This document shows positions 25,281 through 34,082 of a stretch of DNA of 64,000 nt, piece by piece (within the stretch, counting starts at the first letter, position 1; each line of letters starts with the position of its first letter). The DNA lies in the NCBI GenBank assembly GCA_024280115.1, contig JAJRQT010000082.1, forward strand, positions 1-64,000. The letters are read 5' to 3'. A model generated the notes under the pieces. It saw nothing but the letters and a program-made list of their open reading frames with translations, ran no database searches and was not told the DNA's origin. A program made the translations under genes and the position numbers. The DNA comes from Bacteroidota bacterium (lineage in GTDB: Bacteria; Bacteroidota; Bacteroidia; Cytophagales; Cyclobacteriaceae).

Positions 25281-27089
25281 TTATTTCACTGCATTAGCAA
25301 ATCTTTCATCTTGATTGATTTTATGGAATTCAAGATCAGATGCTAATTTACTCTTTAGTTCAGGATCCTTTTGAACTGCATCTAAAATCGCACCTAATGA
25401 AGCATCCGTTTTATCAAGTCTTGCATTCGCAATCGCAACACCATAAGCGGCTAGCGCATATTCCGGATCTCTCTCCTTAAGTGCATTGAATGTTACCAGG
25501 GCATTTTGATAATCATTAGCCAATAATTGAGCTAAACCTTTGTTGAACTCGTTTTTGGAATTATCTGTGGCACTGGACAATGAGCGAATTGCGTCATCAT
25601 ACTTTGCCATCATTATTTCAATAGAACCTTTAACACCATTGAATCCATAAACAATTTTTGATGGAGGATTCATTGAAACTGCATCAGAAACTGAGGCATA
25701 AGCCTTTGCCGCGTTACCTTGCATGAGTTCAGCGCTACCCATATTTCCTTTTGCATATGCACTGTTTTTCTTATTGAGAGAAATTTCAAATTGTGTGATA
25801 GCTTTCTCTAAATTTGAAGTTGCATCACCTTCTCCCTCGGCAGCCATATTTAAATAAACTGCACCCAAATTGTTGTGAGCAGCCCAATTATCATATGTTT
25901 TTATAGTAGCTTCATATATGGCAGCTTTTTCCTTTAATGAAGGAGTCAAGTAAGCAGCATAAGCCAACTCTCCGTAAGAAAGTGTATCAGCAGGAAGATT
26001 ACCAGCAGCAACTTGCTTTGCAAGAACTGAAATTTCAGCATCGCTCCTCTTTTCAATTACTGTTAAAATCTCAGTTTTAGCAGCTCTTAAATCAGGATAA
26101 ATGTCTTTGAATACCTTTTTATATGAAGTGAGCTTGTGAAGAGCATCTTCTTTGTCTTCAAATGAACCTGATCCATTTACGATATTCAATATTTCGGATT
26201 TAGCAGCTTGATCTACTCCATCGTAATTTTCAAGAGCTATTTTAAAGTTCGTCCAATCTTCAACAACAGGTTTCAATACAAATTTAATAGATGCTGCGAC
26301 ACCTGCATAATCATAACGATCCATCATTTGTCGGTAATAATCCTCAATCTTTTCAGCCCTGTCTTTGGAAAGGTCACTGTTTATTCTTTCAGAACCTTCA
26401 GGTGAGTGAGTACCGGTAATTGTCACCGTTCTTGTAACATTTTTTTCTGCTATAAACGCCTGAAAGAATTTACCTCTTTCACTTTTCTTTTCAGAAGATC
26501 TCAATACTGAGCTTCCTTGTAAAAAGTAAAAACTAACATTTGTTGGTTCTAATTCTTCGTCTTTAGTCCAACCACCCACTGTCGCATCTTTGTAATCATA
26601 ACTGACATACGCACCATAGTAAGCTGATTCTACCAATTTTGAAGTTGTAATCAATCCTTTGGCAATTTCAACCTCTTCAGAAGGACCTTTACTCTTTCCA
26701 TTTTTATCATTAATGACGTATCCTCTGATGTGTAAAACTCCAGGATTCATTGCAGGATCATATGTCATTTCGAAATGTGGATTTACTGTCGGCTCTTGAG
26801 TATCCCTGTTGGGAAATTCATTAGCTGTGAATTTAATTTTTTCAAATTCTGCATTTACATGGTCCCCGTAATCGTAAACCATCTCGATTTCATACGATTT
26901 ATTAGGCTTGAGCATTTTGACAGGTAGATAGGCCGTTACATCAAAACTTACTATGTCACCATGTACTTCTAATGGATCTGGATTAACAGTTAACCGTTTG
27001 TCCTTTTCCATTTTCATCATTTGATTCATGGCGCAGCCATACATCGTAAAGACTCCTATGGCAAGCAAGGCGTAAATAAATTTTCTCAT
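25281..27089 (-). CDS. TPR-containing outer-membrane lipoprotein
   Basis: The 602-residue protein begins with a lipoprotein signal (MRKFIYALLAIGVFTMYGC). Residues about 30-165 look beta-rich. A region near 205-270 resembles an OmpA-like peptidoglycan-binding fold (VTITGTHSPEGSERINSDLSKDRAEKIEDYY, with TGTHSPEGS and LSKDRAE landmarks). The C-terminal half is helical TPR repeats (WAAHNNLGAVYLNMA, AYAKGNMGSAELMQG, ALVTFNALKERDPEYALA). Such proteins tether complexes to peptidoglycan. No specific Bacteroidota system can be named. It has its own promoter (27125-27155) and a strong terminator, so it is monocistronic. Confidence 0.8.
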   Translation of the reverse strand: MRKFIYALLAIGVFTMYGCAMNQMMKMEKDKRLTVNPDPLEVHGDIVSFDVTAYLPVKMLKPNKSYEIEMVYDYGDHVNAEFEKIKFTANEFPNRDTQEPTVNPHFEMTYDPAMNPGVLHIRGYVINDKNGKSKGPSEEVEIAKGLITTSKLVESAYYGAYVSYDYKDATVGGWTKDEELEPTNVSFYFLQGSSVLRSSEKKSERGKFFQAFIAEKNVTRTVTITGTHSPEGSERINSDLSKDRAEKIEDYYRQMMDRYDYAGVAASIKFVLKPVVEDWTNFKIALENYDGVDQAAKSEILNIVNGSGSFEDKEDALHKLTSYKKVFKDIYPDLRAAKTEILTVIEKRSDAEISVLAKQVAAGNLPADTLSYGELAYAAYLTPSLKEKAAIYEATIKTYDNWAAHNNLGAVYLNMAAEGEGDATSNLEKAITQFEISLNKKNSAYAKGNMGSAELMQGNAAKAYASVSDAVSMNPPSKIVYGFNGVKGSIEIMMAKYDDAIRSLSSATDNSKNEFNKGLAQLLANDYQNALVTFNALKERDPEYALAAYGVAIANARLDKTDASLGAILDAVQKDPELKSKLASDLEFHKINQDERFANAVK

Positions 27090-27124
27090 TTGGATTTTTG
27101 TTTAAATTAAAAGTTAGCTTTCGG

Positions 27125-27155
27125 CAAAAATATTGCTATATTTTATTTATTACAA
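27125..27155 (-). promoter_or_regulatory. promoter of the TPR lipoprotein gene
   Basis: On the minus strand TTG, 20 bases, then TATTTTTG (27132-27125) matches the Bacteroidota -33/-7 pair. It begins 36 bases from the ATG at 27089. Confidence 0.5.
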
Positions 27156-27441
27156 CATTTAAAAAAAAAAGATGTTTTTTTTTGATTAAATTATTGAATC
27201 AATTTAAGCGAAATTTAATTAATATTTAAATGGAAATTCAATTAATTTTTTTCTCTTTTAATTGGTGATAAACAGAACTAACAAAAATATAGATATTCCA
27301 ATTTTGAGTATAAAGATTTCCTTATTTTGTGCCTTTGTTGGCATTTCAATTGACAAGGGCTGTCATTCCAGATTTTTTTTCCTTAAATAACAAAGATCAT
27401 TTTTTGAGTTGACAAGGAAGAATTATTGTTTTTAGGGGTTT
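27156..27441. other. AT-rich intergenic stretch
   Basis: With the promoter next to it, this is a gap of about 350 bases between the TPR lipoprotein and the glycosyltransferase genes. It is extremely AT-rich (runs such as attaatatttaaat). I see no open frame, tRNA or convincing hairpin in it. Confidence 0.5.
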
Positions 27442-28452
27442 CTAAAATTTCAAGTCCTTAAATTTCCTTCTCTTTCCTATGTGATAATCGAAAAGCAGGA
27501 ATTTCGGATATATTCCAACTGGATTTTTAATTGACTTATTTGATTTTCTCCGCTTCTGAAAGACGCTCTTAATATTTTTCCAGATATATAAATGTGCTTT
27601 AAGAACCATAAAGGCATCTCTTACATCACCGGATAAAAGAAATTTAGCAGCTGCAATATAATCGACAATCCATCTGACCGGGACATTCCATATTAAACTT
27701 TCAATTGGCAGGTTTTTCAAAAGCATCATTAAACTATTGCGGAAATTGAGATAGGTTTTATGGGGATTAGCATATGGTAATGTGCCTCCGCCCACATGAA
27801 ATATTATGGAATTTCCACAGTAATAGACTTTATAACCATCGTTTTTCATTCTCCAGCATAAATCGATTTCTTCCATGTGGGCAAAAAAATCATCATCAAA
27901 ACCACCGTAGTCTTTAAATAGTTTAGTCCTTATAAATAAACATGCTCCTGTCGCCCAAAAAATCTCTCTCGAATCATCATACTGACCTGTGTCAGTCTCT
28001 ATGGTGTCAAAAATACGCCCTCTGCAAAAAGGATATCCATATTTATCAATAAAGCCACCTGCTCCGCCTGCATACTCAAATTTATCTTTAGATTTATAAT
28101 CCAACAGTTTTGGCTGGATTGCCGCAATTTTTTCATCGCTTTCAAATAACCCAATCACCGGATCTATCCAGTTTTCTGTTACTTCAATATCAGAATTGAG
28201 CAATACGATATAGTCGCTATTCAATTGCTGAATTGCCTTGTTGTATCCTGTACAAAAGCCAAAGTTTTCAGAAAACTCAATTAATTTAATGCCCGGATAA
28301 TCATTCCTTAGAAATTCCAGAGACCCGTCGGAAGAATTATTATCTGCAATAACAATTTCGTGTTCAATACTGTATGCTATGACTGAAGGTAGAAATTGCT
28401 CAAGGAAATGCTTACCGTTATAATTAAGAATTACAATGGAAATTGATGCCAT
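27442..28452 (-). CDS. family 2 glycosyltransferase
   Basis: The 336-residue protein has the GT-A nucleotide-sugar fold: SIVILNYNGKHFLEQFL, VIADNNSSDGSLEFL, LLNSDIEV as the metal-binding DxD equivalent, ATGACLFIRTKLF and the acceptor-side MEEIDLCWRM (the ED-like catalytic acid), then FHVGGGT. Enzymes of this rhamnosyltransferase-like group add sugars to surface polysaccharide or lipid-linked oligosaccharide at the inner membrane. Its ATG overlaps the stop of ybaB by one base (TAATG), so it is translated from the same message. The acceptor is unknown. Confidence 0.88.
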   Translation of the reverse strand: MASISIVILNYNGKHFLEQFLPSVIAYSIEHEIVIADNNSSDGSLEFLRNDYPGIKLIEFSENFGFCTGYNKAIQQLNSDYIVLLNSDIEVTENWIDPVIGLFESDEKIAAIQPKLLDYKSKDKFEYAGGAGGFIDKYGYPFCRGRIFDTIETDTGQYDDSREIFWATGACLFIRTKLFKDYGGFDDDFFAHMEEIDLCWRMKNDGYKVYYCGNSIIFHVGGGTLPYANPHKTYLNFRNSLMMLLKNLPIESLIWNVPVRWIVDYIAAAKFLLSGDVRDAFMVLKAHLYIWKNIKSVFQKRRKSNKSIKNPVGIYPKFLLFDYHIGKRRKFKDLKF

Positions 28453-28781
28453 TAAAACATATTGCTTAAATCAAAGCCCGGGATATTGGGCATCATCCCA
28501 GAGGTGGTTTTCTTTATTTCTTCGCTTGACTTTGCCTCAACATTCTGTAAGGCTATATTAATAGCAGCAACAACCAGATCCTGAAGCATCTCCCTGTCCT
28601 GGGGAGTCATTAAACTTTCTTCAATTGTAATTGAAATAACTTTTTTTCTTCCGTTTACCACGGCTTTTACCATTCCTCCACCGGATTCACCCTCTGCAGT
28701 GATGCTATCTAAATTTTCCTGTACTTCTTTTAGCTTGGACTGCATTTCGCGCATTTTACCAAACATATTCGTCATGTCCAT
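28452..28781 (-). CDS. ybaB: YbaB/EbfC nucleoid-associated protein
   Basis: A 109-residue member of the YbaB/EbfC family, small dimeric DNA-binding proteins. It shows MFGKMREMQSKLKEVQENL, GGGMVKAVVNGRKKVISI and the C-terminal LVVAAINIALQNVE helix. In many bacteria this gene follows dnaX and precedes recR, but here neither is adjacent and a glycosyltransferase follows with one-base overlap. The gene ends 13 bases upstream of the CHU_C protein start on the same strand when read in order, and its promoter is not obvious. Confidence 0.9.
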   Translation of the reverse strand: MDMTNMFGKMREMQSKLKEVQENLDSITAEGESGGGMVKAVVNGRKKVISITIEESLMTPQDREMLQDLVVAAINIALQNVEAKSSEEIKKTTSGMMPNIPGFDLSNMF

Positions 28782-28793
28782 AATTAATTTTTT

Positions 28794-30704
28794 TTATCTC
28801 AATAAAACTATTTCTCCGGATTTTATAAATGAAATTCCCATATCATCGGTCAATTCAGTGTAATGGATATACGTTCCTAATGGTGCCGGCTTCCCGTTGA
28901 TCATTCCATCCCAACCCTCATCCACAGTTGTTGTCTGATAAACGAGTGCTCCCCACCTGTTGTATATCTTCATATTCACAGCAGTGATGAATCGCCCCTC
29001 AAAGATAAATATATCATTTAATCCATCACCATCAGGAGTGAATGCATTTGGAAAGGCTACTTTTGATCGGTAGATCAATTCCAACAAGTTGGATTCAGCC
29101 TCATCATTTAAAATATCTACCGGAACAGCAATAACTTTATATAATATAAACTGGTATGGATTCAATGTTTGATCTTCCTGATAGCTTGTAGAAAGGCCTA
29201 AAGAAATTGATTCAATCAATTGCCCGTTTTCATCATATTTCTCTAAGATATATTCGCTTACCCCATTTACCCATCCTTCATATTCAGACCAGGTAATTGT
29301 CTTGTCAAATTCGCTCACCAACAATACCGGGCTGATATTAATACTTTCTTCAGATAAATTTCCGCAAGCATCATAATAGAAAATTTTATAATTATAGCGT
29401 GTACTTTGAGTGAATAATTCTGTATCGAAATATTCAGTTATAGTCAATGTATCCAAAACTTTATAGGGTCCGCTTTCAATAGATCTGGATATTATATAGC
29501 CAATGGGCAAAAAATTCTGTGGCGCTTCCCAATTAAGTTGAATATCCTGGCCGATTATGGTTGCCGTAATATTTTCAATCGGTTCTGGAATATCCGTAGA
29601 TATGGCTGTTACAGAGGTTGTATCAGAAATGCTTATTAAGCCATTAATTTCAGACATTTGAACCTGATAAAGATAACTTATACCGCAATTTACGTCACCG
29701 TCAATATATTGATTTTGATTCTGAACATTAATGCTGGCGATCACTGAGCCATCTTTTGAAAGACTGTAATTGAGAAAATCGGTTGAGTTAGTGTCCCAAT
29801 TAATGGCGTTTTGCTGATTTTGTGCAATCCCGTCTATCTTGATACTACAGCCAATATTTGATTGTTTCAAATCTCCGGCACAAGGATTAAAGGCAGTAAC
29901 ACTGATGCAATAATAGTTGTCTTTTGTATTGAGATTTTGAAGTATATAATTATTCGGATTTAAAACCTGATTGATGGTATCGATAGTTGTAAAAGTAGCC
30001 TGATTTTGGTCCTTAATCTCTATTAGGTAATTGCTGTTTGGATCTAAAGTATAATCAATTGAAATTCTTCCCGAGTTGACATCTGTATTTAATACCTGGA
30101 TTTGATTTAAGGTACCGGGAAGGATATCTATTATCGTATTCAACCTTTTTGTCGTAGAAAAACAATTTATATTTGATGAATCATTTGGCGCTTGAGCCCC
30201 GTTAATTAATCCTTTTATCGTCACATCAAAAGTACTAATGATGCCATAGTCATGAGAAATGAAAGAATAGGCCGGGGTGATATCAGAGTTTCCATCTCCC
30301 CAATCAACTTCAAATGATTCATAAAGAGTATCTTTTACGATTACTGATCCACGGGCGCCCTTGCAATTAAAAAGAACAAATTCAGGTGGATATTGATCAA
30401 TTATCTCCACAATAACCGTATCCTGTCTTGGATCTGCATTGGCAACAGTCTGAATTATTGCATATATCCCGGGTTGCTGATATGTATGAAATTCCGCTGA
30501 ATCCAAAGGACTTCCATCACCCCAATCGTAATTTATTGCCACCGTATCCGGCGCCCCGGAAAGATCTGTCACAACAACAGTAAAAGGATTGCAGCCAATA
30601 TCAGAATTCACAGTAAATTCAGCTCCATATTGTGCATTGACATTGGAGATTCTCAGACATAAAAAAAACAATCCAATTAAAAAATATTTTAATGATGGAG
30701 ACAA
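28794..30704 (-). CDS. PKD-domain secreted protein with T9SS type B (CHU_C) sorting domain
   Basis: The 636-residue product has a signal sequence (YFLIGLFFLCLRISNVNAQ), a PKD domain (NYDWGDGSP ... YQQPGIYAIIQTV), a second PKD-like unit (VDWGDGNSD) and fibronectin-like segments (LNWEAPQNFLPIGYIISR). The last 85 residues are a gliding-motility-type CHU_C domain: FPNAFTPDGDGLNDIFIF, MKIYNRWGALVYQT, WDGMINGKPAPLGTYIH and a final EIVLLR. That domain directs export by the Type IX system and keeps the protein at the surface. It is probably an adhesin or polymer-binding surface protein. It lies between hisS and ybaB on the same strand. Confidence 0.9.
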   Translation of the reverse strand: MSPSLKYFLIGLFFLCLRISNVNAQYGAEFTVNSDIGCNPFTVVVTDLSGAPDTVAINYDWGDGSPLDSAEFHTYQQPGIYAIIQTVANADPRQDTVIVEIIDQYPPEFVLFNCKGARGSVIVKDTLYESFEVDWGDGNSDITPAYSFISHDYGIISTFDVTIKGLINGAQAPNDSSNINCFSTTKRLNTIIDILPGTLNQIQVLNTDVNSGRISIDYTLDPNSNYLIEIKDQNQATFTTIDTINQVLNPNNYILQNLNTKDNYYCISVTAFNPCAGDLKQSNIGCSIKIDGIAQNQQNAINWDTNSTDFLNYSLSKDGSVIASINVQNQNQYIDGDVNCGISYLYQVQMSEINGLISISDTTSVTAISTDIPEPIENITATIIGQDIQLNWEAPQNFLPIGYIISRSIESGPYKVLDTLTITEYFDTELFTQSTRYNYKIFYYDACGNLSEESINISPVLLVSEFDKTITWSEYEGWVNGVSEYILEKYDENGQLIESISLGLSTSYQEDQTLNPYQFILYKVIAVPVDILNDEAESNLLELIYRSKVAFPNAFTPDGDGLNDIFIFEGRFITAVNMKIYNRWGALVYQTTTVDEGWDGMINGKPAPLGTYIHYTELTDDMGISFIKSGEIVLLR

Positions 30705-30791
30705 AATATGAATTTGAATTATTGACTTTTTATAACGTTTGAAGTTAATATTAATTATTTATACCACCTATGCAGTAGGATGTAACTATAA

Positions 30792-32165
30792 CTACATCGT
30801 GAGCACATCAATGATCTCTTTGAGATTAAGCATTTTTTGATCGCCTGTATCCATGTTTTTGAGTTGATATTTACCTTCTTTTATTTCGTTTTCGCCGATC
30901 ATTAAAACAAACGGAACGTCTTTTTTATTTGCGTAGTTCATCTGTTTTTTGATTTTTACCGACTCTGGATAAACTTCACATTTAATGTTAGATTTTCGTA
31001 AAACCCCCAAAACTTTAAGTGACTCTTTAAAAGAAACTGCATCAAAATTCAATAAAAGCACTTTGGTGGAAGCATCAAATTCCTTTGGGAAAAGATTCAA
31101 TTCTTCCAAAACATCGTAAATACGATCTACGCCAAAGGAGAATCCAACCCCCGAAACTCCCTCCAATCCAAATACACCAGTAAGGTTGTCGTATCTGCCG
31201 CCACCTGTGATGCTGCTTTTTAAAGATGAATTATTTGCCTTAACTTCAAGTATAATCCCTGTATAATAGCTTAACCCCCGGGCAAGAGTTAAATCAAATT
31301 CTACATGATCCTTTTCCAAACCAAAATCTTTCAGATATTCAATGGTCTGTTTTACTTCATTCAGGCCTATTTTCCCAACTTCAGAATTTTTTAAATGAGT
31401 TTCAAGCTGAGTTATTTTTTCTTCTGTAGTCCCACTAATTTCAAAAAACGGGTTGAGATTTGAAATAGCATTTTGAGAAAAGCCATTATTAGAAAGCTCT
31501 TTTATCACATTTTCTCTGCCAATTTTATCCAGCTTGTCAATCGCGACACAAAAAGCGGCTTCCTTTCCGTGCTCTCCTATAAGATCTGTAATAGCAGTTA
31601 ATATTTTTCTGTTATTGATATTGATGGTAAAATCCATCAAACCCAGATGCGACATTACTTCATTGATCATCAGAATTATCTCGGCCTCACAAACTAAGGA
31701 ATTTGTACCTACCACATCTGCATCGCATTGATAAAACTCCCGATACCTGCCTTTTTGAGGTCTGTCAGCTCTCCAAACCGGCTGGATTTGATATCTCTTG
31801 AATGGAAAGGTAATGGCATGTTGGTTCATAACCACATACCTGGCAAAAGGTACTGTGAGATCATACCTGAGCCCTTTTTCGGATATTTTAGACGTCAAAT
31901 GTTTATATCCTTTCTCAATATCAGACCCATCGGTTTTAGAAAGAAAGTCCCCCGAATTAAGGACTTTATATAAAAGTTGATCTCCTTCAGATCCGTATTT
32001 TCCTGTTAAAACGGAAAGGTTTTCTATAGCCGGCGTCTCAAGTGGTTGGTACGCAAATTTCTCAAACACTGTACGGATTGTATTTAAAATGAATTGACGC
32101 CGAAGCATAATATCCGGTCCGAAATCCCTGGTCCCTTTTGGTATTGTAGGTTTTTCTATTTTCAT
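30792..32165 (-). CDS. hisS: histidyl-tRNA synthetase
   Basis: A class II synthetase of 457 residues that charges tRNA-His. Motif 1 is near PKGTRDFGPD and the dimer helix. Motif 2 is RYQIQPVWRADRPQKGRYREFYQCDADVVG (key FR-EF/QxD residues). The histidine A loop is LARGLSYYTG, and motif 3 is GGGRYDNLTG with GFSFGVDRI. The anticodon-binding domain follows (VLLLNFDAVSF ... VLMIGENEIKEG). Length and order are as usual for Bacteroidota. About 400 bases of structured non-coding DNA lie upstream. Confidence 0.95.
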   Translation of the reverse strand: MKIEKPTIPKGTRDFGPDIMLRRQFILNTIRTVFEKFAYQPLETPAIENLSVLTGKYGSEGDQLLYKVLNSGDFLSKTDGSDIEKGYKHLTSKISEKGLRYDLTVPFARYVVMNQHAITFPFKRYQIQPVWRADRPQKGRYREFYQCDADVVGTNSLVCEAEIILMINEVMSHLGLMDFTININNRKILTAITDLIGEHGKEAAFCVAIDKLDKIGRENVIKELSNNGFSQNAISNLNPFFEISGTTEEKITQLETHLKNSEVGKIGLNEVKQTIEYLKDFGLEKDHVEFDLTLARGLSYYTGIILEVKANNSSLKSSITGGGRYDNLTGVFGLEGVSGVGFSFGVDRIYDVLEELNLFPKEFDASTKVLLLNFDAVSFKESLKVLGVLRKSNIKCEVYPESVKIKKQMNYANKKDVPFVLMIGENEIKEGKYQLKNMDTGDQKMLNLKEIIDVLTM

Positions 32166-32291
32166 AAAACAAAAATTTCCGCAAAGCTACTACGACAAAA
32201 TGTAATTAAAAATGATTAATGCATTATTGGAGCGCTAAAAAAACTAAATTACCATTACATGGTGGCTGATTAAATGAGATTAAAAACTGTA

Positions 32292-32450
32292 AAGGGGTTA
32301 AATTCAATTTTGAGTTCGACGACCTTTCGGACTTTCAGCCCTTTTAATGAATTTGATCGAATTCTCAGGGCTCGATGCTCATCGCCCTGAGCTTATACCT
32401 TGAATCCTTTCAGGATTCTTACAATTTATATCATTATGTTCAACCCCTCA
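32292..32450. repeat. nested palindromic intergenic element
   Basis: Within the 400-base gap between hisS and rpsU there is a dense set of inverted repeats. AGGGGTT (32293-32299) pairs with AACCCCT (32442-32448) and brackets the block. CTCAGGGC (32364-32371) pairs with GCCCTGAG (32384-32391). GAATCC (32402-32407) pairs with GGATTC (32413-32418). The block is richer in G+C than its flanks. Nested stems bounded by a terminal repeat are typical of interspersed palindromic elements (REP-like), but copy number cannot be judged from one copy. Confidence 0.45.
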
Positions 32451-32501
32451 TAATAAGATTTAGCTGATTCAGCCATTCCTAATCAAAATTGTAATTCATC
32501 A

Positions 32502-32533
32502 TTTGCTATGAATTAAAAAGAGTTCTATATTTG
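32502..32533 (+). promoter_or_regulatory. promoter of rpsU
   Basis: TTTG (32502-32505), 20 bases, TATATTTG (32526-32533): a near-consensus Bacteroidota promoter 35 bases upstream of the rpsU ATG. Confidence 0.65.
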
Positions 32534-32568
32534 CGGTCCAATTTTCAAAAAACTGAAAAATTTATTAA

Positions 32569-32763
32569 ATGATTATTATCAACGTAAAAGAAAACGAATC
32601 TATTGACAGGGCTTTAAAGCGTTTTAAAAAGAAATTTGAAAGGACCGGGATTTTGAAAGAAATCAGAGGTAGAAATTTCTATGAGAAACCTTCCATTATA
32701 AAAAGAGCTGAAAAAATCAAAGCTGCATACAAAGAAAAAATGTATGCCAAAGAAAATTATTAG
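32569..32763 (+). CDS. rpsU: 30S ribosomal protein S21
   Basis: The 64-residue basic protein is bS21: an N-terminal IINVKENESIDRALKRFKKK helix followed by ERTGILKEIRGRNFYEKPS and a Lys-rich tail. In Escherichia coli it sits on the 30S platform near the anti-Shine-Dalgarno end of 16S rRNA. In Bacteroidota bS21, with bS18 and bS6, is linked to hiding that sequence, which fits the lack of ribosome-binding sites seen throughout this window. It opens an rpsU-xerC-hpf row with a strong promoter of its own. Confidence 0.95.
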   Translation: MIIINVKENESIDRALKRFKKKFERTGILKEIRGRNFYEKPSIIKRAEKIKAAYKEKMYAKENY

Positions 32764-32833
32764 ATAAATTCATTTTTTTAATTCTTTTGACTATGTTTAG
32801 TAAACTTGGTTCACAACTCCAGGTTTTGCTAAC

Positions 32834-33712
32834 ATGACCAGTATATTCCTAAAATATCTTCAGTACGAAAAAAGATACAGCCCCCATACAATTACTTCAT
32901 ATCAAAACGATTTATCACAATTAGAGCAGTTTTTGGAATACAATTATCCGGAGACCCCTATTGTTGAAGCAAATCATGCCATACTAAGAGACTGGATAAT
33001 TTCACTTTCTGAAAAGGGCCTAAATGAAAATTCTATCAACCGGAAGTTGGTCACCCTTAGATCTTTTTATAAGTTCATTCTAAAAAAAGGAGCCATAGAA
33101 AAAAATCCCGTTACTAAAATCTCAAACCTTAAAACAAAAAAGGGGCTCCCTCAGTTTGTTAGAGAAAATGACATGAGCCTTATTTTGGATCAAAATCTTG
33201 TAGAAGATGATTTCATTGGAAGAAGGGATCATTTGATTATAGAGTTACTTTACGGAACCGGAATCAGACTCAGTGAACTAATTAATCTTGAGGAAGGCAA
33301 GATTGATTTCATCAACCAATCAATTAAAGTACTTGGAAAACGAAACAAAGAAAGAATCGTACCAATAGCCCGGAATCTCAATTCCTTGATACAAAAATAT
33401 ATTTTTGTGAAAAATGAATCGTTTAATGGAAACGTTTGTAATTATCTGATCGTATCTAGTAAAGGAAGGAAGAGTTACCCAATGATGATAAATAGGATTG
33501 TGAAGAAGTATTTAGGAGGTACAACTGTTGATAAGAAAAGTCCACATATTTTAAGACATACATATGCAACACATTTGCTGGAAAAAGGAGCAGACTTAAA
33601 TGCCGTAAAAGATCTATTAGGTCATCAAAGTTTGGCCGCGACGCAAGTTTATACACACAATTCGCTTGGCAAATTGAAAAAAGTATTTGACCAGGCACAT
33701 CCTAAAGCTTAA
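32834..33712 (+). CDS. xerC: tyrosine recombinase of the XerC/XerD family
   Basis: A 292-residue site-specific recombinase with the N-terminal SAM-like core-binding domain (FLKYLQYEKRYSPHTITSY) and a catalytic domain holding all six active residues: Arg145 (GTGIRLSEL), Lys169, His238 and Arg241 (HILRHTYATHLL), His264 (LLGHQSLA) and the nucleophile Tyr273 (VYTHNS). The length and the chromosomal neighbourhood (rpsU before, hpf after) are those of the housekeeping dimer-resolution recombinase of Bacteroidota, not of an integrase in a mobile element. Which of the two Xer partners it is cannot be settled from sequence alone. Confidence 0.88.
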   Translation: MTSIFLKYLQYEKRYSPHTITSYQNDLSQLEQFLEYNYPETPIVEANHAILRDWIISLSEKGLNENSINRKLVTLRSFYKFILKKGAIEKNPVTKISNLKTKKGLPQFVRENDMSLILDQNLVEDDFIGRRDHLIIELLYGTGIRLSELINLEEGKIDFINQSIKVLGKRNKERIVPIARNLNSLIQKYIFVKNESFNGNVCNYLIVSSKGRKSYPMMINRIVKKYLGGTTVDKKSPHILRHTYATHLLEKGADLNAVKDLLGHQSLAATQVYTHNSLGKLKKVFDQAHPKA

Positions 33713-33739
33713 TTATTTTCAATTTAAAAATGATGTATT

Positions 33740-34039
33740 ATGAAGTTACAAATGCATTCTATTCGATTTACCGCAGATCAGAGTTTAATTGATTTTGTTC
33801 AGAAAAAAGCTGATAAGCTCGACAGGTTTTTTGATAGAATTATTGATGGTGAGGTCTTTATGCGACTGAATAAGGACAATAATATGGAGAATAAGGTAGT
33901 AGAGATTAAATTGAATATTCCGAAAAATCAGCTATTCGCCAAGGAAAGGTCAAAAACCTTTGAAGGAGCGGCGGATTTAGCTGTGGAAGCATTAAAAAAA
34001 CAGATAATCAGACACAAGGACAAAATTACCGCACATTAA
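33740..34039 (+). CDS. hpf: ribosome hibernation-promoting factor
   Basis: The 99-residue short-form HPF/RaiA protein (MQMHSIRFTADQSLIDFVQKK pattern, then KLDRFFDRI and AADLAVEALKKQI) binds the 30S decoding channel in stationary phase and blocks translation. No C-terminal dimerisation domain is present, so it is the short type. It follows xerC by 27 bases and ends with a strong hairpin terminator at 34038-34067, closing the rpsU-xerC-hpf unit. Confidence 0.9.
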   Translation: MKLQMHSIRFTADQSLIDFVQKKADKLDRFFDRIIDGEVFMRLNKDNNMENKVVEIKLNIPKNQLFAKERSKTFEGAADLAVEALKKQIIRHKDKITAH

Positions 34040-34067
34040 AAAAGGGGCTTAGCCCCTTTCTTTTTTT
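34038..34067. terminator. bidirectional intrinsic terminator between hpf and metK
   Basis: The stem AAAGGGGC (34041-34048) and GCCCCTTT (34052-34059) has a 3-base loop, a T run on the plus side (34061-34067) and an A run on the other (34038-34043). It serves both converging genes. Confidence 0.85.
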
Positions 34068-34082
34068 ATAATTGTTTAAGAA

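Noticed and set aside
32834..33712. Integrase of a mobile element
   Set aside because: Its size, motifs and position between rpsU and hpf are those of the housekeeping Xer recombinase. No attachment-site repeats or cargo genes are present.
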